NCBI GenBank assembly: GCA_011033025.1
Contig: WFMF01000060.1
Location: 434,001 to 498,000, forward strand
DNA: 64,000 bases
Reading direction: 5' to 3'
From: Beroe forskalii
Taxonomy: Eukaryota > Ctenophora > Nuda > Beroida > Beroidae
Below are positions 1 through 11,377 of this stretch, one piece after another. Under the pieces are notes generated by a model. It saw only the letters and a program-made list of their open reading frames with translations. It searched no databases and was not told the DNA's origin. Made by a program: the position numbers and the translations under genes. Each line of letters begins with the position of its first letter. Positions within the stretch are counted from its first letter, which is position 1.

Positions 1-267
1 GATTGATAATAGATGCACTTGTTTTCTCTAGAATTGATGAGCATTTTACTTCCATTTCCAACTTCAGGCCTGCACATAATAAATGCAATCAGGAAAAAAA
101 AATATGATTTGAAAACAATTAGAGAAATATTAATGTTGTAGAGATAGAATTAATGTGCATGTGTTTATGAATGATTACACTAATTTTAGTTGACCCACTC
201 CTCGGATCACCAAGATGGTGACATCTACTAAACCTCATAGACAATTGGAGATATGGAAATATGGTAC

Positions 268-450
268 CTTATCTTTCAGTAATGTGCATGTCTGATCCAC
301 AAGTTCATGATGTCGAAACAGAGGCATTATATCTTTGAATAAGATACCTTTTCTAGGAAAATCAGGGCAATCTTCAACAACATCAATTAACTGCTTGATA
401 ACATGGTTCATCTGAGGTGGAGAATCAGAGCCCCCTTCCATGCTGTATGG
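268..450 (-). CDS. APRT: Adenine phosphoribosyltransferase, N-terminal exon (partial)
   Basis: APRT makes AMP from adenine and PRPP in cytosolic purine salvage. The exon contains PDFPRKGILFKDIMPLF, the conserved N-terminal block of the family (PDFP-x-G-[IV]-x-F-[RK]-DI-x-P). The ATG at 441 (minus) gives 58 codons to AAG followed by GTACCA, a usable donor at 267, phase 0. An acceptor after position 451 (pyrimidine-rich, ending in AG) would start the exon at 450 and add Pro-Tyr-Ser in frame before that Met, linking it to the exon at 670-783. The catalytic core and PRPP-binding loop are not in the window; the remaining exons must lie to the left of base 1. The family assignment is strong. The exact start, 441 or an upstream exon, is inferred. 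Confidence 0.8.
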
Positions 451-669
451 CTCAGGTTGGGAAAGATTACGTTACATGTCAACAAGTACAACTACTGTAA
501 ACTCCATTACGAGGGGGGGGGGGGTAAAATCGGCCAAAAATTGATTACATAATATGTGAATGATCCCTTACCCATATGTGTGCAGACCACTTGGGCACTT
601 GATTAAAAAAGGGCTCGATAGTTTTAAACTTTACAACACTACTTTATACAATCAAATTTGAGGAAGTAC

Positions 670-783
670 CTTATCACCAAATGGAGTTTTCTGAAGACGA
701 GAAATAATATAATCATTTTCAATGTTGTATTCTCGAAACTGGCAGTAAACCAGCGGTGTAAAGTAGTTCTGATTTGAATCCAT
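670..783 (-). CDS. Possible 5' coding exon upstream of APRT
   Basis: ATG at 783 (minus strand, context CAAAAATGG) opens 38 codons ending in GGTGATAAG, followed by a GT donor (GTACTT) in phase 0. The peptide looks coding (mixed, with FREYNIENDYIISRLQ near its middle), but I do not recognise it. Phase 0 matches the acceptor at 451/450 in front of APRT, so it may be an N-terminal extension of APRT. It could also be the first exon of another minus-strand gene, or chance. Confidence 0.35.
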
Positions 784-1137
784 TTTTGCATTCTTAGTGT
801 TTTACTATGGGGTCTCCCTCAGTCAATGCTAAAAGCAATCAAGTTCAACAGGCTCGATAGAGACACGCAAAAATTGTGTGCTTTTGACGGAATTTGTATA
901 GAAAGTTGAAACGCGCAGAGGAAGTCCACGCGTCTTTATCGAGGCCTCTGTCAATCGAGTGATCTACACACATATGCGTTAGGAACTTACGCTCGTGCAC
1001 AATAGGACGCTGGTTACAGCAACGTGATAATCGTTTCTAAAATGATATAATTGCACCATTCTCACTTTTTAGTCGAGAATCACACAATAATCAATGCAAT
1101 TTTAAAATTTGAGGCGTCTGCATAGACTTTGTTTGAT

Positions 1138-1466
1138 GGAAAATCAGGTTTAATGTAAAAAAATCACAAATGTCGCTACAAATATTTTTCTTTGTAATTC
1201 TTTATGCATCAATTAGAAAACTAAATTCTTTAGAAACTAATAGAGCTGGAATTTTGATTTAGAGCTCCAAAGTCCAAAAAAATTTTAAGCACATTTTAAG
1301 CATATTTTTGACCCAAATGGGCTAAAAAAGTTTTAGAGTCCTAAATCAAAAGTCTGGCTCCATTTATTACTGAGGAATTTCGTTTTCTAACTGATGCAAA
1401 ACAATTCTTGAAAAATATTATTCGTAGTGACATTTGTGTGTATTTACATTAAACCTGATTTTTGAT
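1138..1466. mobile_element. Palindromic MITE
   Basis: The two ends are imperfect reverse complements. AAAATCAGGTTTAATGTA at the left mirrors TACATTAAACCTGATTTTT at the right, and the match runs inward through the TTAGAAAACTAAATTC block. There is no ORF. It reads as a foldback-type miniature inverted-repeat element. Confidence 0.6.
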
Positions 1467-1800
1467 TTGCTAAACACGTATATCTCTGTTAGTCTGTTTG
1501 TGTCGACGGGCGATGTCCGTCCCTTTCTTCTGACTTGTTGTTGACAAGGCGGAAGGCGCAAAGGCGGAAGGCGCAAAGTGACGTCCAAATGTGGAACGTT
1601 GCGCCGCGCGCGCGAGGGTAGGGTAACATCCTACGACTGTTTGTGTTGCGCGCTTCCCCAGGGAAGCGCAGCGCGCGTACACACACCTATGCGGGCTAAG
1701 AAATTTTCCACCGTGCACGCAATAAAGTTGCCCTAACCAGGACCCTGGTTGCGCGCACGGAGTGCGCGACGCCCCTGGTTAGGGGAAGCAATAAAGAAAC
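1467..1800. repeat. GC-rich interspersed repeat with a hairpin
   Basis: A CpG-rich block (GCGCGCGCGAGGG, GCTAAACACGTATAT, GCGTACACACACCTATG) stands out in AT-rich surroundings. The same motifs recur near 63.5-63.8 kb. At about 1732-1783 CCTAACCAGG and CCTGGTTAGG flank GCGCGCAC/GTGCGCG, a strong hairpin. Open frames across it look incidental. Confidence 0.6.
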
Positions 1801-2379
1801 GGACCGACAAATATATGAGCCGCGCGCGCATGGGCGCGGCTTATATATCATTAAATCTGTTTCGCGCGTTACATAAAACAATATGTAAGGTGAGGACTGG
1901 CCGAAAATAGGACGAAACTTTTTCCGGTGTGACGCTGCATGCCAGAATTTATCAGATTCAATATTCATCTTAATTTCAGTAGAAAATAGATAGGTTTGAA
2001 CTTTGAAACATTTATGAAATTCATTCCTGGTGATTAACTTTAATCGGATAAGTCTCAGGTTTTCACGCACAAAACCGGACCTCATCATCTGGACGTATCT
2101 ACAAGGTCCTGAAGACGAATCAGCTTAGACAAGTACGAGCATTGAATATATCAATATGTAAAGATAACAACTCTTAACAATTACATAGCATAGATTTATC
2201 AAATTGGATAATGGGAGATCATGAGAACGAACAAGATTCACGCCAGTTCTAGCTTCCGAGGTGTAATGCGGAGGCAACGATGGTACCGCCAAGAGGTGTA
2301 GCAAGGGATTGCAGAGTAATGCTACAACCAGTATGTTCGAGCACTCATGAAGTATAAGAAGGGGGGAGAACCTTATCCT

Positions 2380-3340
2380 TTATCTGACCCGCTTTGATGT
2401 ACGCCAACTCAATGAATGCCACACCAGCACAAAGAGTTCATAATATGCTCTTGGCTTTGTTGGATGATGGGACGTTGTGCCAAGACCAAAGATTCCTCCT
2501 TCCAGAACTGGTCCGTGCCCTACGTTAAGAGATCGAATTACGGGACTCTCCGAACCGGATACAGTTCATCGCAGAGCTGAGGTCAAGACGTCAAGAAAAG
2601 GATGAAACCGTGAGACAATTCTTTCACGCATTGTATATCAGTTGCTTCATTGTATATCGTGACAGAAAAAGCCTGAGAATAAACAAGTCACTGAGATGGC
2701 TTTTGTGTGTAAATCAAGAGATTCATACATGTCCAGAAGACTTCAAAAGTACCTAAACATTGACTCCGAGGAGCTTCTGGAGCTGGTGAGTACGATGAAA
2801 AGCTGCAAATGGAAGAGCGAGGACAAAAAATTCATGGCAAACGGAGTTGGGGACTGACATATTGTGGTAATCAAAGTTCAAACCGGCTCCTGGCCGGCGA
2901 GCTAAGGGGAAAGAGCAAGAAGAAGGTAGCTGGGGTGAATCGCAGTGTGGTTCAACTACCGTACAGAGGACCCAAAGTCTCGTTGAGTATGTTGGGTACA
3001 GGAGGATGGCGAGGACAAAGACACGAGAGTTGGCCCAAACCATACCGGCAATACTTTCAGGAACCCTTCTTGAATGGAGGTAGTCGCCCATACGAGTGGG
3101 AGAGCCAAGGAACTGGGATTGGAATAGAGGGAATTATATAGAGGCTCCTATTGAAGTTGTAGGGGAAGCTGAGGCAGCGAAGAAAACGGGATATAAGAAG
3201 TGAGTGTTTCCTTCGATTGTAGCCGATGTCGAATGCAGTCTTGGAGAACCCTATCTTGAGAACCTGCCCCGGGTACAGGTGGTGTTTCCAGAGGCCCCCA
3301 CCAGGTGACCTGAAACAGAAGAGGCCAAAAGTGAGTCAAT
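2380..3340 (+). pseudogene. Degenerate LTR-retrotransposon gag remnant
   Basis: One frame around 2550-2640 reads AELRSRRQEKDETVRQFFHA, the pattern of a retrotransposon gag capsid region (a charged, Gln-rich helix with an 'ETV.QF...L' motif). In-frame stops occur before and after it. A 110-codon open stretch at 2809-3141 continues on the same strand but is not recognisable beyond basic, Gly-rich composition. I see no LTRs. The assignment rests on one motif, so the class (Ty3/gypsy or BEL) is undecided. Confidence 0.4.
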
Positions 3341-3659
3341 AGTAGTGGCCACGATTGGCACACCGATCAAAATCTCATAGTTGTTTCGCAAAACTCAACA
3401 GTCATACGTTATCAAACCACATCATTACACATGGATTGTTACACATGGATTGTTACACATGGTAATAACATACTTGTAGATGGCTTGATTTAGATGAAAT
3501 TCAAGAGGGTGCAGAGCCAATTAGCTCAAGTCAGCGCATCCTGCCGGATATCAAATGGGAACAGGTAGTTTACTGTTGATAGTGAATCAGCTGAAATAAG
3601 AGCAAGGTGAAGAAATAGGGGCACTTGAAATCTGCAGTTCTGTAATCAAATACTCTTAG

Positions 3660-4256
3660 TTAGGGGGGCCAACCCCATAAACCCCCCCAAAATTTAACCC
3701 CATTTTCCTTTTTCGATATCCACTTGGGGGTTTATGGGGTTTAATTTTCCAGAAAAGGTCGAAAATCTTCAATGAAAATTGGTACCATTTCAAAATAGGG
3801 CCAAAAATCGTCAACAAAAAAATGGTACCATTTCAGAAAAGGCTTGAAAATCGCAAACAAAAATGGTACCATTTCAAAAAAGGGTCTAAGATTGTCAACA
3901 AAAATGGTACCATTTCAAAAATGGCCGAAAATGGTACAATTTTAGGAAAGGTTCGAAAATGCGCAACAGAAAATGGTACCATTTCAAAAAGGCTTGAAAA
4001 TCGCTGAAAAAATGGTACCATTTCAGAAAGGGCCGAAATTCATCAACAAAAAATGGTACCATTTCAAAAAAGGCCAAAAGCGTCAACAAAAATGGTACCA
4101 TTCCGTAAAATGCCAAAATCGTGAACAAAATCAGTCATAAAACAGCAAAATTTAACTAAATTAAGCCCCCATAAACCCCATAAAGCCCATAAAATTAAAA
4201 CCCCATTTGCCAATTTTCGATATCCACCGGGGTTTATGGGGCTGCCCCCCCCCAAT
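3660..4256. repeat. Minisatellite with palindromic GGTACC core, flanked by repeats
   Basis: About nine degenerate 35-45-bp units share AAATGGTACCATTTC; AAATGGTACCATTT is a 14-bp perfect palindrome. The array is bounded at 3665-3745 and 4165-4250 by two copies of a block with CCCCATAAACCCC, TTTTCGATATCCAC and GGGGTTTATGGGG, each internally self-complementary. The flanking copies suggest a mobile or expanding unit. Open frames on both strands follow from the repeat. Confidence 0.7.
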
Positions 4257-5317
4257 TAGTTGTATTTATACACTGAATTGTATTTATACACTGGCAGTGC
4301 CATGATTTAGTGTCATGATTCATGATATGAGGAACTTGTCTCAAAGGGATATTGCAATAATTGCTAAAAACCCTTAGCTGGATCATGATATACCTGGTCT
4401 TGAGTTAAGTGGAGAAAGCGACAGTTGTCGAGGCTCTGGGGTCCAATCCAATTCTAAGATCCAATTGGGCGTCACCAGTAGTGTTGGCAGAGAAGTCGCG
4501 TAAACCAGTCGCTTTCTAGCGCGAGCTGACAAGGATATAATATGTGTTTAGCAAATGCAATACAATGGTTAAACAATGACGATTTGTTGACCAATTCTAA
4601 TAAATATGACCATTGCAACCACTTAGGTCAATTTTATTGTTCATACTCATCACACTATCATAAAAAAGATCTTAGTTAACAGTTTAGGTCGGAGTACGAA
4701 TCTGTTAATGTTTTGATTAATTAGAGCCGTTTATTATAATATGGAAAACTTATCCAGATTAAATGGGAGGAATTTCATGGTCGGGCATTTTATTGGGCGG
4801 ACATAATTATGGGCGCCTGTGTTCTGTTCGAACAACTAGGAATTTCCGATAAAAATGATATGACATTGAGTGAACTGAGGTGAACTTGAGTCCAGTGGCT
4901 TCAAATGAATTCAGCGGAGTCCAACGGAGTTCATCTCAAAGTCCACAATAGCCTGAACTCTAATAACATACTTTTCATTCGCTAGGCGACTGCTCCAAGA
5001 TGTTTTATAGTACATATCCGAATTTCAAACCGATCTGATAAGTAGATTTACAGTTAGGAACAATTGAATGCAAAAAATGCATTTTTTCGCAATTTCTCCC
5101 GTTAATTCTTGCTAGTACTTTGTGCGCAAATGCTAAATTGCGCAAGTTGCAGATTTATAATCAATATACCGCCCTTACTGTAGGTGATGAACCTTCACTA
5201 TAATCGTTGGTATCTTATAGTTAATAGCGTGCTATGTGGCCAGGTGTTACCTATTGATCTGCTCCTCCTAAACAAACTCCTCTTTTCGTGATCTCCGTGT
5301 TACTAATCATATTCAAC
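4257..5317. other. No gene seen
   Basis: AT-rich sequence without an ORF or splice-bounded exon that I can support. Around 4870-4950 a stretch (GTGAACTTGAGTCCAGTGG, AATTCAGCGGAGTC) also occurs near 22.63-22.70 kb, so it belongs to an interspersed repeat. Confidence 0.5.
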
Positions 5318-7385
5318 CCCGGAACGCGAGGTAGCGCTGCTGCTAGTAGTTTGTGCGCAGTTTTGCAAAACGCAGCAATTCTGCAACAATATTGCCCGAT
5401 TTCATAGGCTAAACTTCAGATAGAGTAATTTTGAAGGTGGCCATTCGATAGAGCACAGTATAGGGAGTTCAGTGGTGAAGAGATCATTGGAATACGCCTT
5501 TCATGTCAGAAGTTATGATCAATAACACCTCGCGGCAGAAAACGAGGTTTTACAGTAGTGGCGTGTTCAACGATTCATTGTGAAGCTCAGGAACAAGATA
5601 TCGAAAATCTATGATCAACTAACAATGTAGAATTTTATCCTCTATCGATTCTCGAAGGTCCCAAGTCTCTATCTTCAAAAATGTGAATTTCTATAAAAAG
5701 AAACCATGAGATGGTGTAAAAAAGTTCATTACTGTCTACGAATGAGGTACCGCTGCTCTGTAGGTACCGCTGCTCCATTGCGCGCGTGCTTCGACAGCGC
5801 AAATCAAGTTCCCAGTTTATTTCTGTGTACTTGCTCGTGCATGTGTTTGGCCCGTTACCTATTTAGCCTTCCTTTCAACTTTTACACGTGACATTTTTGT
5901 CTTTTGATTAAATCATGCTGTGTACTAGTTCAGTAATCCCTGTATAGTATAGACATTTAACTGATACATACTATTTTGGTACCTGCATAATAACATTTTG
6001 ACTAAACTATAGTGACTAACTATAGTGAATGAAGAAGGCTGAAGCTTGAGTATTCATTCAATATTTTGATTACAATCTAGAAATGCTTTAAATTTGTTTA
6101 TGGGCGCTGTGTCATTGTGTGTATAGGATTCGCATCTTTTTGTGTGTTTTGTAATTGGGCACGAGTGTAGGGGTACATGATTATGGGTATCGAGAATACC
6201 AAGGCTAAGATAATACAGTTCTGACTATATTATCTTAGCCTTGGTATTCTTGATACCCATAAAGCCATAAGCGATGGCAGAACAACTCGTATTGCAAATG
6301 CCAAATCATCTAAAGATGATTTGAACACAATAAAGTACCCTATAGACTGATACGAATGCCAACAACGTACCGACACAAAGTCTAGCGTAAATACTAAATA
6401 GGTACACCGACACGACCCCCATACCCAATTACTAAATTATAATTAAAAGGTGTTATATTAATTAAAACCCGTCAATTGGATGTATGATCAATCGGAAGAA
6501 ATAAAAAAAGGAAAAGTTTGGTAAGCCAGTACTAATTGGGTAAGCATAGTTGACAACAGCGAAAAGTGTGGTTGACACCAGAATAAATGTTCAGTGTTTA
6601 CTTGAACTATAATAGTTGACACCAAGTATAGTAAGTTGACACCAAGTATAGTTGACGCCAAGTATGATTGACACCAACTACCAAGTATCGTAATTTACAG
6701 CAAGTATTGTTGACAGTGTATTTATTTATTGACACCAAATTCAATGTGTCAATTTATCAATTAATTCTATATATTATGGCATTTTGGTACATTAACTTAA
6801 TCTTACAGGGTGCGCCAAAAGTCTTGACCCCTTTTACTTTTTTGATCTTTCGAAAAATACAGCAGATATTTCGATTCTGTGAAAGTTTCTTTGAATTTAA
6901 CCGAAGAATGGCGGATTCTGAGATTTTTAGTTTGTTATGTCAACCATAGCAACCACACGGGTGTCCATAGCAACCAACTTAAAAATTGAAGATATTTGGC
7001 ATTTTTGGCATTTTTGACATTTCGATCTAGGCCAAATTTTCTGTTTTGATAACTCCAGATTTATATGTCAAAACGCCAAAAATCTTCAATTTTTGGGTCG
7101 GTTGCTGTGGGAACTCGTGTGGTTGCTATTGGAACTCGTGTGGTTGCTATGGTTGTCATAGCAACCTAAAAATCTCAGAATCCGCCATTCTCTGGTTATA
7201 TTTAATAAAGAAACTTTTTACAGAATCGAAATGTCTGCTGTATTTTTCGAATGATCAAAAAAGTGAAAGGGGTCAAGACTTTTGGCGCATCCTGTACAAT
7301 ACGGGATTTACCGGCATTCAAATTCAATGCGGTTAGCGAGTATGGAAGCCTGGGAATAGGGGGAGACATTATGACCCAAGTATAA
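5318..7385 (+). repeat. 2-kb interspersed repeat, copy 1
   Basis: Runs from CCCCGGAACGCGAGGTAGCG to GAGTATGGAAGCCTGGGAAT and is matched nearly base for base by 32829-34890 in the same orientation. The first ~0.5 kb is also present inverted at 11.38-11.86 kb. It contains a hairpin at 6185-6263 (arms sharing ACCAAGGCTAAGATAATA) and a nested long-TIR MITE. No transposase is seen; ORFs such as 6668-6949 read through the MITE and are not genes. Confidence 0.75.
6806..7302. mobile_element. Long-TIR MITE, Tc1/mariner-like ends
   Basis: Begins TACAGGGTGCGCCAAAAGTC and ends with the complement GACTTTTGGCGCATCCTGTA. The arms match for about 100 bp, including AAATACAGCAGA and CAGAATC blocks. TA at both edges fits a TA target. 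Another copy lies inside the repeat at 34.36-34.82 kb. It is non-coding. Confidence 0.7.
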
Positions 7386-8619
7386 CATCGACTGGTAACA
7401 CGTATATGATCTTAACAGCTACACCCATATCATACCGATTACCCAAGCTTCCCTTACACATGGGATTACCTCTTACCAAAGCTTCCCAAAACAGCGCTTC
7501 CCTGAATCTTGGTATTGCCTGATTTTCCGGAGCTCACCTCTATTATACAGTATACATTTGAATTTATACAAATTTATATGGGAGATTGGGGGAGCCCAAG
7601 TTAATATGGGGGAGTACGAGTTAATACGGGGGAGCCAAATACAGGGATTCCCGCCCTGGCCAGGGCGGTAACCCCCCGCGGTAATAAAAAAGACTGGCCA
7701 GGGGTATAAGTTAGAGATTTGAGTGTCACAGGGTGATATAAGAATATATAAGATGTATCATGATAATTGGGAGCAAATTTGGAAAGCCGAGATCTCAAGA
7801 ACGAGAAATGGTAGAGCCATGATCGAGGTCAGGTTTTGTTGATCTAAGATGGGAAAATGTTATAGGCTATAAGAGAAGTTCTGGTGACGTCATTTTCACG
7901 TCACTATGACGTCACCAACTTAGCGAAATTTTGTTTCTTTTTAGCGAAAATAGAAGCTAATTTCGAGCGCATTTTCACCAAGAAGGAAAGGAGATAGCGG
8001 TCTGATTTTTCAGACAATTTTTAGCAAATTTAAAGAGCTTTCAGAAAATCATACGGATTATTGGGCTATCTCGATTTTTTCATCGAGATATACGCGATTT
8101 TCTAAGGTACGGTGAAAAATCGATTTCCAAATTATAGGACAAAAGTTAAATGAGTGAGGTGTCAAGAACTGCAACTTATCTTGAGATGAGACCGGTCAAA
8201 GTATGTTGTACTAAGGTGGAATTGTCTTATAGGCTATATGGGAAGTTGGTTTGAGTCTATTTGGGTGCTGTGATGACGTCATCAAAATCGCGTAAAACCA
8301 CTAAAATAGCGTATTTTGCGATAGAACGCTATTTTGCGCTACTTTGGACATCTCCAACTCAAAGAGTTTTCATTGGATTATGTTTTATTTTGATCTGCTG
8401 CTTTTGGACCTTGAGATTTAGCTATAAAACGAGTTTCAGGGCGATCAGTCGAAGATTGTTGTCGTGCGAGGCTTCTAAAAATTGAACTGCAAATTGATTG
8501 AAATTATGTTTATGACAAAAATTTGTACCGTAGTCCCATTCTGTGATACGATGGTGAACTGATAATGGTTTCTCCATGTCTCGCAGTGAATAGGGATGGG
8601 AAATATCCGATGGACTAGT

Positions 8620-8875
8620 AAGGCACGTGAGTTCACGCGGACGTTTTGTAGAAATTAGGGGATTTGAAGAAATTGATATTTACACGGGATTTTCGACTTG
8701 ATTACGTGAAATGAGTTCAAATACGACTAATGCACCTCAAATTAGATCTTAGTGCTACATTTCAGCACGTGAGTTCACGCGGACCTTTTGTAGAAATTAG
8801 GGAATTTGAAGTGATTGATATTTACACATGGATTTTCGAATTGATTACGTTGGAATGAGTTCAAATAGGACTAAC
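8620..8875 (+). repeat. Direct duplication of ~110 bp
   Basis: GCACGTGAGTTCACGCGGAC starts two copies, at about 8623 and 8765. Both contain TTTTGTAGAAATTAGGG, TTGATATTTACAC and TTTTCGA..TTGATTACGT. The second copy leads directly into the 15-bp array. Confidence 0.75.
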
Positions 8876-9277
8876 GGGGGTCTGAATAACGGGGGTCCGA
8901 ATAATGGGGGTCCGAATAACGGGGGTCCGAATAACGGGGGTCCGAATAACGGGGGTCCGAATAACGGTGGTCCGAATAACGGGGGTCCGAATAACGGGGG
9001 TCCAAATAACGGAGGTCCAAATAACGGGGGTCCGAATAACGGGGGTCCGAATAACGGGGGTTCAAATAACGGAGGTCCAAATAACGGGGGTCCGAATAAC
9101 GGGGGTTCGAATAACGGGGGTCCGAATAACGGGGGTCCGAATAACGGGGGTCCGAATAACGGGGGTCCGAATGACGGGGTTCCGAATAAAGGGGGTCCGA
9201 ATAACGGGGGTCCGAATAACGGGGATCCAAATAACGGGGGTCCGAATAACGGGGGTCCGAATAACAGGGGTCCGAAT
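8876..9277 (+). repeat. 15-bp tandem array, about 27 copies
   Basis: Unit GGTCCGAATAACGGG with few substitutions. As the unit is a multiple of three, frames on both strands stay open: NNGGP repeated on plus (ORF 8828-9349, 173 codons), GVRIT in another plus frame, and GPPLF on minus. I see no splice sites or recognisable flanking domain, so I call it a minisatellite, not a gene. Confidence 0.85.
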
Positions 9278-9292
9278 ACATCTGTCAAGATA

Positions 9293-9439
9293 TCACCACC
9301 AAAACCGTTGGACGGTTGGTCTAGTAACCCCCCGCGGGTTTGGATGTGACAACGGAACCTGAAAAGGTCCAAAATGGACTGACCACATCCAAACCAGCGG
9401 GGGGTTACTAGACCAACCGTCCAACGGTTTTGGTGGTGA
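9293..9439. repeat. Hairpin with 56-bp arms
   Basis: TCACCACCAAAACCGTTGGA at 9293 is mirrored by TCCAACGGTTTTGGTGGTGA ending at 9439. Arms 9293-9348 and 9384-9439 pair almost perfectly around a ~35-bp loop. A related end (CCGTTGGACGGTCGGTCTAG) is at 24.37 kb, so this is a mobile family. Confidence 0.85.
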
Positions 9440-9444
9440 TTATA

Positions 9445-9606
9445 TATAGGTGGAGCCGGTTATGGTGAACTGTGAAGCCCGGCAATGAGGTGAGTCGAGT
9501 TTGGGCTAGTACCGACGTACCGTGTATACTATACACGGTACTAGCCCAAACTAGACTCACCTCATTGCTGGGCTTCACAGTTTACCATACCCGGCTCCAC
9601 CTATAT
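9445..9606. repeat. Second long hairpin, ~70-bp arms
   Basis: ATAGGTGGAGCCGGTTATGG near 9445 is complementary to the segment ending TACCCGGCTCCACCTAT near 9605. The centre, ACCGTGTATACTATACACGGT, is itself a near-perfect palindrome. It directly abuts the preceding hairpin. Confidence 0.8.
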
Positions 9607-9749
9607 CACATATATTCCCCCATATTAACTTGGGCTCCCCCAATCTCCCATATAAATTCGGGCTCTCCCATACTAATTTGGGTTCCCCATACAAACTCGG
9701 GTTCCCCATACAAACTCGGGCTCCCAGTCCTCAATACTCTTCAGTCTCA

Positions 9750-10157
9750 AATAGACGGGGGGCTGTAATAACTGTCCCCCAGTGAAAGTTGTTCAAATAT
9801 GTCGTAAAAAGGGGGGCTTTCAAATAAGAGGGGGGTGAATTTGAATCGAATGGTTCACAATAAGAAAGCCGTGAGAATGTCGGGACTCAATGGTTTGCTG
9901 ATAAAAGTCATCATCAACATAAATCTGACAAAAAGAGCATGATTCTGGGAAAACTCTTGTCAAAGCTTTCAGATTTCTTCTTGATAACTGTAAAATTCCA
10001 ACAAAATATGTGAATTTTCTTTTGATTTATTTGTAAATTTTTCAAAATTTTCAAATATCTTTTAACGGGGAGGGTGTTAAATAACTGTCCCCCACCGTAG
10101 TAAAAATCCAAAAAACTGCAATCGTCTCTCTCCCCCCCCTCCCCCCGTCTATTTCAC
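9750..10157. mobile_element. MITE with AAATAGACGGGG inverted ends
   Basis: AAATAGACGGGGGGCTG on the left mirrors CCCCCCGTCTATTT on the right. Subterminal ATAACTGTCCCCCA occurs at both sides in the same orientation. The interior is AT-rich without a gene. Confidence 0.6.
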
Positions 10158-11150
10158 TCCCCCATATTAACTTGGGCTCCCCAAATCCCCCATTACGACT
10201 TGAGCTCAGCCGTTTTAATTTAGGCTCACCCATACTAATTTGGGCTCCCCCATACTAATTTGGGCTCCCCATGGCCCATACAAACTTCGGATCCCCAATA
10301 CTATAAATTGGGCTCCCAAATCCCCCAAATTGGGCTCCCCAGTCCTCCACATTAATTCCTCCATATTGATTCCCCCATACTAAATTGGGAAAATTGGAAG
10401 AACACCGATTTTCAAAAAGTGGTAGCAGAGGTGGAAGCGCTATTTCTGTCTTACATTCCCACTGTAACCCTAACATTCGTGGCTAAACCTTATCCTAACC
10501 ATAAACAGTTAGGTTTTGGTCGATGGTTAGGGTTATGGTTAATTGGTTATGATTTGGAATAGTGTTTCCACTTATGCTTCCATGTTTTGAAAATCGGCGT
10601 TTTTCCAGTCTGCCCTAATTTGAGCCCAAGAATGTGGTGGAGCCCGAGTTTGTATAGGGGCCCGAGTTAGTATGGGGCCGAGTTTGTAATTGTATGGAGA
10701 TCTCAAATAGTGTGGGGGAGCCTAAATTAGTACGGGGAGCCCACGTTAGAACTACGGGGAGCTAATGTTAGTGTGAGGAAGCCGAAGCTATGGTGAAGCC
10801 CAGGATAAAGTGGAGCCAGGTACAGTGAAGCCCAAGGTAAGGGGGAGCCTGGTATGGGTGATGCCATGTTTGAGGGTAAGCCCACAACATCAGTGAAGCC
10901 CGAGGTTCGGTGGAGCGTGGTATGGTGAAGCCCAAGGTAAGGGTGAGTCTGGTACGGGTGAGCCCCTGTATCAGGGTTATCCCGGGGCATTGGTGAAGCC
11001 CAAGGCTAGGTGGAGCCTGGTATGGTGAAGCCCTGCAATGAGGTGAGTTTGGTCCGGGTAAGCCCCTGTATCGGGGTTATCCCGGGGCATTGGTGAAGCC
11101 CAACGTTAGGTGGAGCCGGGTACGGTGAAGCCCGGCAATGAGGTGAGTCT
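10158..11150. repeat. Degenerate GAGCCC minisatellite region
   Basis: Dozens of short units of the type GGGCTCCCCATACTAATTT (10150-10390) switch to the complementary orientation (GGAGCCCGAGTTTGTAT, GGTGAAGCCCAAGGTAAGG) at 10620-11150. Between them (10440-10560) are degenerate CCTAAC/GGTTAGGG units. No gene. Confidence 0.65.
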
Positions 11151-11377
11151 TTGGGAATATTACGCATGTTAACGTATGATGATGACGTCATTTTAAAGCT
11201 TCGTGCGGAATGAAAATATGGGGATATTTGTAAAAAATCCCCAAATTTCGTACCCAAATTTTTCTCATTTAAACTGGCTAACAGGTCTCCTTAAACCGGA
11301 GAGGAATAGCGAGAAATCAACCATGCAAAATCGGTAACGGGCAAAACACACGCACGATCAAGTATACAGAAATAAAC

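Larger units (their letters stand above)
7572..9665. mobile_element. Foldback-type element with GAGCCC-rich inverted ends
   Basis: The left end (7575-7640: AGATTGGGGGAGCCCAAGTT) is the reverse complement of the right end (9610-9660: AACTTGGGCTCCCCCAATCT). The interior holds a duplicated 110-bp block, the 15-bp array and two long hairpins. No transposase is present. Similar GAGCCC units continue to 11.15 kb, so the outer limit is uncertain. Confidence 0.5.

Noticed and set aside
1696..2088. 130-codon minus-strand ORF
   Set aside because: Runs through the GC-rich repeat and its hairpin, has no family resemblance, and its composition follows the repeat.
6668..6949. 93-codon ORF duplicated at 34222-34500
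   Set aside because: Its duplication reflects the 2-kb repeat; it crosses a MITE end and shows no domain.
10440..10570. Telomere-like CCTAAC/GGTTAGGG units
   Set aside because: Degenerate, short and in both orientations; similar patches occur at 36.03-36.11 kb. Not an interstitial telomere array.
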